Origin: Deltaproteobacteria bacterium
GTDB lineage: Bacteria > Myxococcota_A > Polyangia > JAAYKL01
Assembly: GCA_016936575.1 (NCBI GenBank)
Contig: JAFGXQ010000208.1
Span: 22,544-86,543, forward strand
Direction of reading: 5' to 3'
DNA: 64,000 bases
Under the pieces are notes generated by a model that saw nothing but the letters and a program-made list of their open reading frames with translations, had not been told where the DNA came from and did not search any database. Positions 1 through 9,442 of the stretch are shown here, one piece after another (positions within the stretch are counted from its first letter, which is position 1; every line of letters begins with the position of its first letter). The position numbers and the translations under genes were made by a program.

Positions 1-1
1 C

Positions 2-685
2 GGCGATGTTATCTGGGCGCAGGCATTTGTGTCGTTTCATCTGGCCGCACTGAATGTGTTAACCGCATACGACTTCTCGGAAATCACCGCAAATTTCAAT
101 CCCAAAGAGGTGACCACCGCCACTCTCAAACTGATTCACCCCGAAAAAATAGCGTTGGCCCAGCGACAATTACTCGACGGATTGGCATTTTCATTGGCTT
201 CCCGCGAAGCATATTTAAAGGAAACCGATGACGATCGAGAATGGCTCCCCTCTCCGACCCAGAAGAACCATCCGATACCACTCGAAGTCACCGAAGAATT
301 CTACACAACCTGGAAATTGGTCGCCACCGATCTGCAACGGATTGTAAGCGGAGAAGAAGCGTTCAGTGTAACCGAACTGGCCCAACTGGGCGATCATCAG
401 TGGAATGAACCGCCGAGGGGATATATTAATATCGGCAAGCTGTTCTCCAATGCCAAAGACATTACCATCGACCTTGAGCAGCTGGAATACAACCTCGACG
501 AGCTGGAAGACGCCGAAACCGCTGTACGGGTTGAACAGTTGCTCGAAGAACTTCTCGGTTTCTGCTATGTGAAACACGCCAAACCCACACCACTGCTGAG
601 TCGTATCGATCGAATGAAAAGCGAAGTGGAAATGGGTCAGGAAAGCATCGAACGCAAATTGAAATACCTCTTCTGGGTCAACTGA
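2..685 (+). CDS. hypothetical protein, 5' end outside window
   Basis: The reading frame is open to the left edge (codons for G-D-V-I-W-A-Q-A-F precede the first possible GTG at 29), so the gene begins before the window and this is its C-terminal part, about 227 residues. The visible part is soluble and mostly helical by composition, rich in Leu, Glu and Asp, with no signal peptide, membrane segment or motif that I recognise. The last third has an acidic stretch (around residues 150-180) that could form paired helices. The next gene starts about 100 bases downstream on the same strand. No function can be given. Confidence 0.75.
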   Translation, partial: GDVIWAQAFVSFHLAALNVLTAYDFSEITANFNPKEVTTATLKLIHPEKIALAQRQLLDGLAFSLASREAYLKETDDDREWLPSPTQKNHPIPLEVTEEFYTTWKLVATDLQRIVSGEEAFSVTELAQLGDHQWNEPPRGYINIGKLFSNAKDITIDLEQLEYNLDELEDAETAVRVEQLLEELLGFCYVKHAKPTPLLSRIDRMKSEVEMGQESIERKLKYLFWVN

Positions 686-792
686 CCAACAATTGAACTG
701 AAATATGGAAATTGCACATACGTCCCCTTCCCCTTGAAACTTGAATTTTTGCGTTGAACATGATTACGTGCTCTGTGTCTAAAACGGTGACT

Positions 793-2088
793 ATGATGAC
801 AAAATCCATACAGCTCGTTGCAGCACTATTTATTTTTTTCGGAATTGCACTTTCAGGGTATGCCGTAGCTGCCGGAAAATGGCCGTGGCAGCGAAGAATC
901 GGCAGCGATGTGGAAATCCATCATAAACAACAACACGAAGAACGCGTGAAACCCGAAATGTGGCCGACGGAGCCGCCCTCCCCCGATGAAATTAATAGTG
1001 CGCAGTTCATTGCGGCGCTTCGCATTCTTTGCGGGCACCAGCGAGTGGGCCCTGAACGGGGCCAAAAATTCGGTGCTGCCATTCTGACCAACGCGGCGAC
1101 ATTCGAAGTAGACCCTTTCCTGGTTGCCGGTCTCATCTACGATCAGTCTCGCTGCCTTCCCAAACAACCGCCGAACGAAACGCGCAGGTATGGTCTGAGT
1201 CGTATAGACGTACAGATGCACGCACCACATATCAGAAACCAAAATTACGATTACTGGATATTCGAAAACGACGAATGGGTCGCCAAATCGTTATCTGTAG
1301 AAAAATATCCGTTCAATTTGTGGAAAGCCGCCAATCCAATATCGAATATTTACTGGACCGCTGCCATCTTACGCGTTTTCAAGGAGCAGCAAACAAGTCT
1401 GGCGACGGCCTTCGCCGACGCATTTCAGCACAAACCGCATCGGCACTACGTTTCGCATTGGTTTTTCGGCGACAATGTACAGAGTTCCGAACCCGAAGAT
1501 CGGGTTCTCACTGCCAGGCGGCGGCTACTCGAATATTACCACGATACTCAAGTGGCTTCCGCCGGTGATTACCATGGTGTGCCGCTGGTTTCCCCGCTCG
1601 ATGGGGTTCCGCGTATGGTGCTCGATGATTTCAACCGATGGCGTGGAAAAAAAAGAACCGGCCACCGCCACATGGGAATGGATTTTGTATCGGAGCTTGA
1701 TGAACCCATTCGCGCAGTGGCCGACGGAAAAGTTATTTTTGTGGGGGTTGATATGCCTAACGCCGGTTCGAAACGAATGACCGGCGAAGAAGCGACCCGG
1801 TTCGACCCCAGAAAGATGGGCGACGGTGGACGCTACGTCGCAATCCGGCATGCCGAAGGGTTGCGCACCTATTATATGCATATGGATACCATCGTAGCTG
1901 AAGATCAGACCCAAATAAAAGCAGGTGAAATCATCGGCACCGTGGGACGTAGCGGTTCCACCCATTCCGGCCCTCACCTGCACCTGGAATTCCGCGTTGA
2001 CAAAGACCGCGAAGATCCCGCCGAATACATGCAGAAAGTCCTGGTCGACCCCAAACGCTGGAGCCAGACGCATGCAGGAGTGCCGTGA
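793..2088 (+). CDS. secreted M23 family metalloendopeptidase
   Basis: Probable cell-wall endopeptidase acting in the periplasm. The N-terminus from the ATG at 793 is a classic signal peptide (M-M-T-K, then a hydrophobic stretch ending near AVAA); TTG 754 and ATG 760 are in-frame alternatives and no start has a strong ribosome site. The C-terminal third is a peptidase M23 (LytM/lysostaphin) domain: a zinc motif H-x-G-x-D (HMGMD) near residue 294 of this model, a GRYV..H core, YYMHMD, and the closing H-x-H (GPHLHLEF). The section around residues 85-150 (F-x-V-D-P-F-L-V-A-G-L-I-Y-x-Q-S ... Y-G-L-S-R-I) resembles a degenerate lytic-transglycosylase fold, with Gln where Glu is usual; this part is inference. 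All M23 zinc ligands appear present, so it is probably active. Confidence 0.85.
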   Translation: MMTKSIQLVAALFIFFGIALSGYAVAAGKWPWQRRIGSDVEIHHKQQHEERVKPEMWPTEPPSPDEINSAQFIAALRILCGHQRVGPERGQKFGAAILTNAATFEVDPFLVAGLIYDQSRCLPKQPPNETRRYGLSRIDVQMHAPHIRNQNYDYWIFENDEWVAKSLSVEKYPFNLWKAANPISNIYWTAAILRVFKEQQTSLATAFADAFQHKPHRHYVSHWFFGDNVQSSEPEDRVLTARRRLLEYYHDTQVASAGDYHGVPLVSPLDGVPRMVLDDFNRWRGKKRTGHRHMGMDFVSELDEPIRAVADGKVIFVGVDMPNAGSKRMTGEEATRFDPRKMGDGGRYVAIRHAEGLRTYYMHMDTIVAEDQTQIKAGEIIGTVGRSGSTHSGPHLHLEFRVDKDREDPAEYMQKVLVDPKRWSQTHAGVP

Positions 2089-2242
2089 TTGTTTTCCATC
2101 GAGCTCCCGCGCGAATCGGAACGCCGATTGGAATAATGATGCGCTCTCGTTCGCTCAACATATGAAAGAATCGATTTTTTCATAGTATTATTCGATAATT
2201 GCGCTATCATTAAAACGCTTAACGCAGAACCCGAATCACCAT

Positions 2243-3511
2243 ATGAAATATTTGAACAACCCCAGTCTATTTACATCAGAAACCGCCGCGATTTCGCGTT
2301 TTCTAAATTACGTCGCCTTCGAGACCACTTCAGACGCGGCCAGCGATGCGTGGCCGTCTACGCCGGGGCAAACGGTTTTGGCGGAACATCTCGTCGAAGA
2401 GCTAAAAGAACTGGGAACCGAGAACGTCCAAATTGATGAAAACGGCTACGTTCTCGCTATAAAATCGGGAACGACGACAGGCTCAATTGCGCTCATTGCC
2501 CACCTCGACACATCGGATGCGTTTTGCGGAAAAAACGTGAAACCTCAAATACATACAAACTATGACGGAAGCGAGATTCAACTAAAAAACGGCGTCGTGA
2601 TCTCTCCCAATGAAAATGAACAACTTAAAAATTGCGTCGGCCACACGATCATCACCGCAGATGGTACAACACTGCTTGGCGCGGATGACAAAGCCGGTAT
2701 CGCAATTATTATGGGCGTATTGGAATATTTGCAGAAAAATCCCCTAATTCCCCATCCCACATTATACATTTGTTTCACTCCGGATGAAGAAATCGGGCGG
2801 GGTGCCGAGCGGTTTCCTCTCGACAAGGTACCGGCGGAATTCGGCGTTACCGTAGACGGGACTTTTGTGGGAGAACTGAATATCGAAACCTTCGAAGCGT
2901 ACAGCATAGACGTAACTTTCGAAGGAGTCTCTGTTCACCCGGGCTATGCTAAAGGAAAAATGGTGAACGCACTTCGTCACATGGCCCGATTTATAGAAGC
3001 GCTACCCATGGCACAAAGTCCGGAATCCACTGAAAACAAAGAAGGTTTCATTCATCCGGTGGCAGTTTGCGGGGATACGACCAAATGCACCGTATCGCTG
3101 ATAGTACGAGACTTCACGAGTGCCGGTGCGAAAGAGAAATGCGGCGCTGTTGAATCACTTGTAGCAAAAATTCAAAACCAGGAACCTCGTTTGAAGTCAA
3201 ACGTCAAAATCGAATTTAATTATCCGAATATGTTTAAATATATTGAATCGCATGAAGAGCTTGTAACAAATATCAAATCTGCGATAAGTAGAGCGAATAT
3301 CGTTCCATCGATTGTTCCTATCAGAGGAGGCACCGACGGAGCCAATTTAAGTAAGAAAGGACTGGTTACACCCAATCTGTTTACCGGCGCGATGAATTTG
3401 CATGGCCCGAGAGAGTGGGTGTCTACAACCAATATGGGGGTTTCATTCTGCACGCTTATGAATTTGCTGATGAACCACAGCGATACCGCAAACCGGGGAA
3501 CAAATGGTTAA
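2243..3511 (+). CDS. pepT: peptidase T (tripeptide aminopeptidase)
   Basis: Cytoplasmic M20 family zinc aminopeptidase that removes the N-terminal residue from tripeptides. The 422-residue length is normal for PepT. The metal-site motifs are visible: H-L-D-T (His87/Asp89), G-A-D-D-K-A-G (bridging Asp148) and the catalytic pair in P-D-E-E-I-G-R-G-A (Glu182/183). The dimerisation segment carries S-V-H-P-G-Y-A-K-G, and R-G-G-T-D-G lies near the C-terminus, all typical. The ATG at 2243 gives the usual PepT start. Its last 8 bases overlap the following Ser/Thr kinase gene, making it the first gene of a five-gene run to 8298. Confidence 0.93.
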   Translation: MKYLNNPSLFTSETAAISRFLNYVAFETTSDAASDAWPSTPGQTVLAEHLVEELKELGTENVQIDENGYVLAIKSGTTTGSIALIAHLDTSDAFCGKNVKPQIHTNYDGSEIQLKNGVVISPNENEQLKNCVGHTIITADGTTLLGADDKAGIAIIMGVLEYLQKNPLIPHPTLYICFTPDEEIGRGAERFPLDKVPAEFGVTVDGTFVGELNIETFEAYSIDVTFEGVSVHPGYAKGKMVNALRHMARFIEALPMAQSPESTENKEGFIHPVAVCGDTTKCTVSLIVRDFTSAGAKEKCGAVESLVAKIQNQEPRLKSNVKIEFNYPNMFKYIESHEELVTNIKSAISRANIVPSIVPIRGGTDGANLSKKGLVTPNLFTGAMNLHGPREWVSTTNMGVSFCTLMNLLMNHSDTANRGTNG

Positions 3512-5417
3512 AGTGTTTTCCAAAAGACCGTCGGCACGCCCCAAGCCACCGATAAAACCGGTGCGCCCGAATGGACTCCCACCAGGGACTGCTGCGCCCC
3601 CCCCTCCCCAACCGACGCCGCAACCGGCGAAGGGCGGCGACCAGTTAATCGGTACCATTATCGGTGAAAAATATCTGATTGAAGAACTGTTGGGTGAAGG
3701 CGGAATGGGGCATGTGTATCGCGCTCGTCACATCATGATGGGCAAACCGTTCGCGATTAAGCTGATACACGCCGAACTTGCTCATGTGGACGAAATTGCC
3801 AAGCGATTTCAGCGGGAAGCCAGATCTTCGAGCTTGCTTACCCACCCCAACTGTATATCCGTCACCGACTTCGGAGAATATGGAGATGCACCGAACCGAC
3901 AGCTTTTTCTCGCGATGGAACTGCTTGAAGGAGAAGAACTCGACCAACGGCTCTCCCGCGAAAAAGCACTGTCCCCCGTTAAAGCGGTCAATGTTATATC
4001 ACAGGTGCTCAAAGGCCTTGGGCACGCTCACGAACAAGGTGTCATTCACCGGGATTTAAAACCCGAGAACATTTTTCTCACTCCCCTTGAAGACGGCACC
4101 GAGCTGGTGAAAATTCTCGATTTCGGCATCGCTAAAATGGCCGACGGCGGTTCGGACGCCGACAACCTCACCAAAACCGGTGTGGTATTCGGTACGCCCA
4201 AGTATCTTTCGCCGGAACAAGCGCTCGGCGACAAAATTGATCACCGGGCCGACCTGTATGCGGTGGGCGTTATTCTATTTGAAATGCTCGTAGGACAACC
4301 GCCTTTCAAAGGCAAAACAGCCATGGACATCATGTCGGCTCATCTGACTGCGGAGCCGCCGAAGCTCACGGACTTCGGACCGTTTCCCAAAGAACTTCAG
4401 CGAATCATCACAAAAGCAATGGCCAAAAAACCGGACCAGCGTTATGCGAATGCTGCCGAGTTCCTGGCGGCAGTCGAAGCGGTAGACTTGCAGGACAGCA
4501 AAGAGATAACCATCGTTATACCCAATGTTGCCAATACGCAGGTAATGGGACGAATGAAAAAAGCGCTCGTCAGCACTATGAAGAATCTTCTGGTGGGCAT
4601 TGTCCTGTTTGCGATTATCGCATTAGGGGTTGGGTACTTTCTTCTCGCGGGTCATACCACACAAGAGAAACCACCCGGCGTCGCGACTCAGAAAAAACAG
4701 AAGCCGCTTCCCGAGCCGAAAACCGGTGTGGAATTGGCCAACGAAGAAATCAAACAGTTACTTGATGTGGCGGTTAAGGAACTGGAGGCTGCCAACTACA
4801 AGGAGGCTGAAGTCGCCTGTCGAAAAGCGCTGATCATCGACGCGAAAAGCCCCCCTGTGAAACTGATGCTCGGTCATGTTCTGTTTGAATCCGGAAAGCA
4901 GGTCGGCGGTATTTATCAATACCAGCAAGCTATCGATTTAAGCGACAAATACGCGCAGGATGAACAGATGATCAAAAACCTGCGTGACGGTCTGCAATGG
5001 GAAAGTATTCGTAAAAAGGCAGCCATGATGCTGGCCAAATACGGAAGTGAAGACGAACTCGCGAAGTTGACAGAACTCGCCAGTTCCGCCCTCACAGCGG
5101 GTGATGTGCGACGAGCGGTTCGAAGCGCCCTTGAAAAAAATGGCAAGGCCCAAAATGTGGATTGGGCATCAAGCCTTCAAGCCGATTTTCATGAACTGAA
5201 AAACTGTAAGGACCGAAATCAGATCATTGCGCAGATGGTACAAACCGGAAATAAAGAATTTATTCCTTTCCTCGAACAATTTCGTCCGAAGAAAACGCGC
5301 AAAGGAAAAAAGAAATCTCCAAACGCATGTCTGAAGGCAAGCATTGAATACGCGTTGAATCATCTGTCCAAACAACCGGACAGTGCGAATCAAGGCCAGG
5401 AGAATTCTCAACAGTGA
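3504..5417 (+). CDS. membrane-anchored Hanks-type Ser/Thr protein kinase
   Basis: Domain order: Pro-rich N-terminus (1-45), kinase domain (about 56-325), one transmembrane helix (about 361-383), then an extracytoplasmic helical region of about 250 residues that reads like TPR or HEAT-type repeats. Kinase motifs are complete: G-E-G-G-M-G loop, Lys86 in A-I-K, H-R-D-L-K-P-E-N (Asp184), D-F-G (206-208) and G-T-P-K-Y-L-S-P-E-Q, so it should be active. The ATG at 3504 overlaps the end of pepT and the gene ends in a GTGA overlap with the next gene, so translation is probably coupled. The C-terminal part may sense or bind an envelope partner; substrate unknown. Confidence 0.9.
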   Translation: MVKVFSKRPSARPKPPIKPVRPNGLPPGTAAPPPPQPTPQPAKGGDQLIGTIIGEKYLIEELLGEGGMGHVYRARHIMMGKPFAIKLIHAELAHVDEIAKRFQREARSSSLLTHPNCISVTDFGEYGDAPNRQLFLAMELLEGEELDQRLSREKALSPVKAVNVISQVLKGLGHAHEQGVIHRDLKPENIFLTPLEDGTELVKILDFGIAKMADGGSDADNLTKTGVVFGTPKYLSPEQALGDKIDHRADLYAVGVILFEMLVGQPPFKGKTAMDIMSAHLTAEPPKLTDFGPFPKELQRIITKAMAKKPDQRYANAAEFLAAVEAVDLQDSKEITIVIPNVANTQVMGRMKKALVSTMKNLLVGIVLFAIIALGVGYFLLAGHTTQEKPPGVATQKKQKPLPEPKTGVELANEEIKQLLDVAVKELEAANYKEAEVACRKALIIDAKSPPVKLMLGHVLFESGKQVGGIYQYQQAIDLSDKYAQDEQMIKNLRDGLQWESIRKKAAMMLAKYGSEDELAKLTELASSALTAGDVRRAVRSALEKNGKAQNVDWASSLQADFHELKNCKDRNQIIAQMVQTGNKEFIPFLEQFRPKKTRKGKKKSPNACLKASIEYALNHLSKQPDSANQGQENSQQ

Positions 5418-6079
5418 TATTCAACGGTGTAAAGCTCATCGCGCGTCCGAGAAACGCATGGGAAAAGTTGTTGGCCGATCAGCACAGTCATGCACCGCAA
5501 CTAATCGCGGCAGCTTTTACAGCGGCAACCCTTCCAGCTATCGCCGCCGTATCGGGGAACCTGGCAAGTGCAGGTCTGGGTCACGCCTCAAATGCAACCG
5601 CCATCCAACGCGCAGCTATAGAATTTGTGTCTATCGCATTCGGGGCGCTGATTATGATTCCGGCGCTCAGCCTCGCACTGCTGAAAATTGGAACCGGCGC
5701 AAGGGTGAATATGACGGCTCAGAAAGCCGCAGCAGCAGCGATGGCTCTGGTGTGGGCATCGTGGAGTTGCGGCATTGTGCTGGCTTTGCCTCCACTGCTC
5801 AACATCCGCCCCGAATTCGGAGAATTCGCATGGGTCCTGCTGGCGCTGGTATGCGCATATAGAGTGCTTGTGTTGACAATAGACAGTGGCGTGTCGGTCA
5901 GCCGTCGCTGGCGAAATAAATTCACCGTGGAGGCAATGGTCGCGTTCACGGTGCTGTTTGTCGCTGTACCGGTGGTTCCATCGCTCGTCATGCGATTTCT
6001 CGTAGGCGTAACCGGCCAGGTGTTGTACGGCGCACCGCCAGCTCTCGATTGGCCGCAACCGCCCGAACCAACCTGGTAA
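5414..6079 (+). CDS. Yip1-like polytopic membrane protein
   Basis: Start is GTG at 5414, overlapping the kinase stop (GTGA). The 221-residue product begins with a short amphipathic stretch containing P-R-N-A-W-E-K-L, a common opening of bacterial Yip1-domain proteins. At least five hydrophobic segments follow (around residues 35-55, 68-88, 100-130, 137-155 and 175-200). No catalytic motif is visible. Tight coupling to the kinase suggests a joint membrane function, but that is inference. The family label rests on the opening motif and membrane layout only. Confidence 0.6.
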   Translation: MIFNGVKLIARPRNAWEKLLADQHSHAPQLIAAAFTAATLPAIAAVSGNLASAGLGHASNATAIQRAAIEFVSIAFGALIMIPALSLALLKIGTGARVNMTAQKAAAAAMALVWASWSCGIVLALPPLLNIRPEFGEFAWVLLALVCAYRVLVLTIDSGVSVSRRWRNKFTVEAMVAFTVLFVAVPVVPSLVMRFLVGVTGQVLYGAPPALDWPQPPEPTW

Positions 6080-6081
6080 GC

Positions 6082-6933
6082 ATGCTCGATTTGCACACTC
6101 ATTCCACCGCATCCGACGGCACCTTCACGCCGAGGGAACTGATACGCCTTGCAAAAAAAATTCAACTTCATGCGCTGGCGCTTTGCGACCACGACACCAC
6201 GTTCGGCATTGACGAAGCGCTCGCTGCCGCAACAAACGACAACGTTCAGTTTATCCCCGGGGTGGAGCTATCCGCGGAACACAACGACACACAGGTGCAC
6301 ATTGTTGGATTATATATCGACCATCGAAACCCGGAATTGCAACGCGCGCTGACCCGTACCCGACACATGCGCAATCTTCGAAATCCTCTGATTATCGAAA
6401 AACTGCAGGAACAGGGTATCGACATCACAATGTCAGAACTGGAAGATCTCGCTGGCGGTGATTCAATCGGACGCCCGCTGATTGCACAGTTGCTCATCCA
6501 GAAAAAAGTGGTTTCTACAGCCAATGCCGCTTTCGACAAATATCTCAACCCGGGAGGCATCGCATATATCCCCAAAGAACGATTGCGCGCGGTAGAAGCG
6601 ATTAACGTTATACGAACAGCCGGCGGTATTCCCATTCTTGCCCATCCCCATCAGACAAGGTTGTCAGGCACCGTCCTCTCCCAATTTGTGCAAAGTCTCA
6701 CGGATGCGGGACTACTCGGTATTGAGGTTTTCTGCTCCGGATACAAAACCAGCATGAGTGCACAACTCAGTCAGCTGGCGAAAAAATTCGGATTGGTGCG
6801 AAGCGGCGGCTCCGATTTTCATGGGGCCAACAAACCCCGCATTAGGCTGGGACGCGGCATGGGCTCCTTGTTTGTGCCGAACGAGCTTCTCCCGCCGATC
6901 AAGGCGCTGGCTACCAAGCCCGAAGAAGCGTGA
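6082..6933 (+). CDS. PHP domain phosphoesterase (RNase AM / nucleoside-bisphosphatase type)
   Basis: Polymerase-and-histidinol-phosphatase fold protein of the TrpH/YciV group, whose members hydrolyse 3',5'-nucleoside bisphosphates or trim 5' ends of RNA. Metal-ligand motifs are all present: H-T-H-S-x-x-S-D-G at the N-terminus, C-D-H-D, P-G-V-E-L-S, L-A-H-P-H, and G-G-S-D-F-H-G near the C-terminus. The ATG at 6082 places the H-T-H motif at residue 5, as in the family; the longer frame from 6049 is unlikely. It begins two bases after the stop of the Yip1-like gene. The substrate cannot be settled from sequence. Confidence 0.88.
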   Translation: MLDLHTHSTASDGTFTPRELIRLAKKIQLHALALCDHDTTFGIDEALAAATNDNVQFIPGVELSAEHNDTQVHIVGLYIDHRNPELQRALTRTRHMRNLRNPLIIEKLQEQGIDITMSELEDLAGGDSIGRPLIAQLLIQKKVVSTANAAFDKYLNPGGIAYIPKERLRAVEAINVIRTAGGIPILAHPHQTRLSGTVLSQFVQSLTDAGLLGIEVFCSGYKTSMSAQLSQLAKKFGLVRSGGSDFHGANKPRIRLGRGMGSLFVPNELLPPIKALATKPEEA

Positions 6934-6981
6934 AAACAGCGGTTGCATCCATTTACCAAAAAAGTTTATAATTACAAAGTG

Positions 6982-8298
6982 ATGGAACATCTTACCGACA
7001 CAATGATCGTTTGTCCCGATCAGTCCACCTCGCGCTACATCACCTCCGCTGTCGGCCAAAACAAGACATGCGAGGTGGTGCTGAGCAAACGCGATATCGA
7101 CAAACGCATCGAACAATGGATACAAACGGTTCGACGCCCCATATTGGTGCTGGTTCCGGCAGAATCACCATCCGCCGATTGGATTCATTCCACTCGCCTG
7201 GTCGAACAATGCAATGGGATTACGTTGGTTTGGGCTCTAAATGCCGCCTACCGTGACGATCGCTGGATTCTGCTTCAACTCCTTGAAGCGGAGGGGGCGC
7301 TGATTTGCAGCAGTCTCGACATCCTCGCACAAGTCGCGCATTTGTTTCGCCAAACCGATGGAGCATTTACCCATATTCAGCAAACCACTGCAAAATCTGT
7401 CGTCATGACACATATAATGAATTCCGCGGCACCGTTTCTGACCACCTCCGCCCGGAAAACAATTCCCAAGGTGAAAATAAACAAAAGCGCTCACCTTGTG
7501 GTGGAATGGAAAAAAAAAGAAATCGCACTGCAGGCCTCCCCCTCAATCATCGGTGAATCACTGATTCAGCTTTGCCGTCGTGCCAGACGCAAACAGAGTG
7601 ATTCGATGCCTCCTGTCGTGACCCTCGATACCGGCGCCATCAAAATGGTGGCCAGGCCGCCGGCGCGAATTCTATCGGAAACCACCTCCAAACGGTTGCT
7701 GCGCGCATTCGGTTTACAAACGCCCACCGAAACGCTTTGCGAATCTCCCAGCCAGGCCGTACGTTGCGCCAAACTGCTGAACGGCCCAGCCACGCTGAAG
7801 CTGGTACGTCCCAATTTTCGGTTCAAATCCATGGCCGGCGCAGTTATCCAGGACGCGAGCGGACCGTCGGAAATCCAGAAGGCGTACCAGTCACTCATGA
7901 CCCTGTCGGAGCAACTGGGGGCGCCGAAAGCATTGGGAATTCTTGTTAGCGAACAAATCGACACTCCGCACCTGTTTTGGATAGAAGCGCGAAAACACAG
8001 CCAATTTGGAAGAATTATTCTGTTCGGGAAACGCGATGACATCACAGAAAAACCGGATGGCGCACTCCTTGACACGTGTACGTATCAACAATGTCAGTTC
8101 GCCGTATCCAATACCTACCCTGATCTAGATACATTTCACGCATCATCTCTGGCCCAGGCAATATTTCGTTTTGCAGTAATGTGTAGAGAACTGAATAACC
8201 ACATCGGGCTTGCACAGATACATCCCCTGGCGCTTACTGAAACCGGCGCACTGATGCTTGACGCAATTGTGGGGATTACCGACGCTCCAGTTCGATGA
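6982..8298 (+). CDS. ATP-grasp protein related to ADP-forming acyl-CoA synthetases, divergent
   Basis: About 438 residues from the ATG at 6982 (a TTG at 6943 is in frame but less likely). The C-terminal half, from about residue 225, follows the ATP-grasp part of ADP-forming acetyl-CoA synthetase: S-K-R-L-L-R-A-F-G-L-Q-T-P, then L-K-L-V-R-P-N-F-R-F-K-S-M-A-G-A-V (family pattern K-x-x-x-P-x-x-x-H-K-S-x-x-G-G-V), and a final A-Q-I-H-P-L-A where the family has E-I-N-P-L. The usual active-site His and Glu are therefore replaced. The N-terminal half vaguely recalls the flavodoxin-like domain of these enzymes but lacks a clear CoA-binding Rossmann domain. Activity is doubtful. Its 3' end overlaps the convergent pseC by 23 bases. 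Confidence 0.55.
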   Translation: MEHLTDTMIVCPDQSTSRYITSAVGQNKTCEVVLSKRDIDKRIEQWIQTVRRPILVLVPAESPSADWIHSTRLVEQCNGITLVWALNAAYRDDRWILLQLLEAEGALICSSLDILAQVAHLFRQTDGAFTHIQQTTAKSVVMTHIMNSAAPFLTTSARKTIPKVKINKSAHLVVEWKKKEIALQASPSIIGESLIQLCRRARRKQSDSMPPVVTLDTGAIKMVARPPARILSETTSKRLLRAFGLQTPTETLCESPSQAVRCAKLLNGPATLKLVRPNFRFKSMAGAVIQDASGPSEIQKAYQSLMTLSEQLGAPKALGILVSEQIDTPHLFWIEARKHSQFGRIILFGKRDDITEKPDGALLDTCTYQQCQFAVSNTYPDLDTFHASSLAQAIFRFAVMCRELNNHIGLAQIHPLALTETGALMLDAIVGITDAPVR

Positions 8299-9442
8299 GC
8301 GCGTTTTTCACAGCGCCAATCACCCGTCCTATCTGTGCATCCGTCAATGCACTGTGCATGGGAAGTGAAATTATTCGATCAACACCTGCCTCCGCATTCG
8401 GACACCGTATGGCACTTGTGTTCACGTTTTGCTGATAATATGGATGGCGGTATACCGGAATATAATGCACGTTCACACCGATTTGCTGCCGGCGCAACGA
8501 GTCGAAAACTTCCTGTCGATGCCCGGAATTAAACTTCTGCGACAACCGCAACACATATAAATGATGCGCATGGTTCACTCCGCTGCGAGTCACGAGTGAT
8601 TCCAGCGCAGACAACGAGGAAAACGCCTCGTCGTACATATGGGCAATCTCTCGGCGACGGGCAATCCACCCATCAAGTTTACGCAACTGACTGGACCCAA
8701 GAGCACATTGAAAATCAGTCATCCGATAATTGAATCCGAGTTCAACCATTCCATACATCCAAGCCCCTTCCCTGGCGCGTTGAGCATGGTCCACATCAAT
8801 ACCGTGATTTCTGAAACGCCGCATCCGTTCTGAACGCGCACCGTCATTTGTAACAACCATTCCGCCTTCACCGGTGGTGATATGTTTAACCGGATGAAAA
8901 CTAAACGTTGCCAAATCTGCTATCGTTGCCGGGCTGACTCCGTTGATATCGGCTCCCAGACTATGTGCGCAGTCCGCTATCAGCACCAAATCGTGCTGGT
9001 CACAAATTTGACGTAACGCCATATAATCACAAGGCTGCCCGGCGTAATCAACGGCAATCACAGCTCGGGTCTTTGACGTAATCTTCTGTTTCACCGAATC
9101 GGGTGACATCAGCATTGTAGCGTAATCCACGTCTGCGAACACCGGCATCGCGTTCCGGTACAACACACAGTTGGCGCTTGCTGCGAAAGTAATCGGAGTC
9201 ACGATTACCTCGTCGCCTTCTTCCACTCCGGCAACAACAACGGCACAATGCAGAGCAGCCGTGCCGCTCGAGACCGCGACGCCGTGTGCAACATTCACGT
9301 AGTCGCAAATGTCTTTCTCAAATTGTGCAGTCTTCGGCCCCGTCGTCAACCAATCCGAACGCAGGACATCCACCACCGAGGCAATGTCATCATCATCTAT
9401 CGATTGTCTGCCGTACGGGATAAACGTATCATCAAAGGACAC
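8276..9442 (-). CDS. pseC: PseC-like PLP-dependent sugar aminotransferase
   Basis: DegT/DnrJ/EryC1/StrS family aminotransferase most like PseC, which adds the 4-amino group to the UDP-4-keto-6-deoxy sugar made by PseB. Visible motifs: I-P-Y-G-R-Q at the N-terminus, S-S-G-T-A-A-L-H, A-D-C-A-H-S-L-G, and the PLP lysine in F-H-P-V-K-H-I-T-T-G-E-G-G. About 388 residues from the GTG at 9442, chosen because AGAAGGGGTG lies just upstream and the N-terminus then matches the family. Start overlaps the pseB stop by 11 bases, so the two genes are co-transcribed. Other pseudaminic acid genes (pseF, G, H, I) are not in the window. Confidence 0.85.
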   Translation of the reverse strand: MSFDDTFIPYGRQSIDDDDIASVVDVLRSDWLTTGPKTAQFEKDICDYVNVAHGVAVSSGTAALHCAVVVAGVEEGDEVIVTPITFAASANCVLYRNAMPVFADVDYATMLMSPDSVKQKITSKTRAVIAVDYAGQPCDYMALRQICDQHDLVLIADCAHSLGADINGVSPATIADLATFSFHPVKHITTGEGGMVVTNDGARSERMRRFRNHGIDVDHAQRAREGAWMYGMVELGFNYRMTDFQCALGSSQLRKLDGWIARRREIAHMYDEAFSSLSALESLVTRSGVNHAHHLYVLRLSQKFNSGHRQEVFDSLRRQQIGVNVHYIPVYRHPYYQQNVNTSAIRCPNAEAGVDRIISLPMHSALTDAQIGRVIGAVKNALIELERR

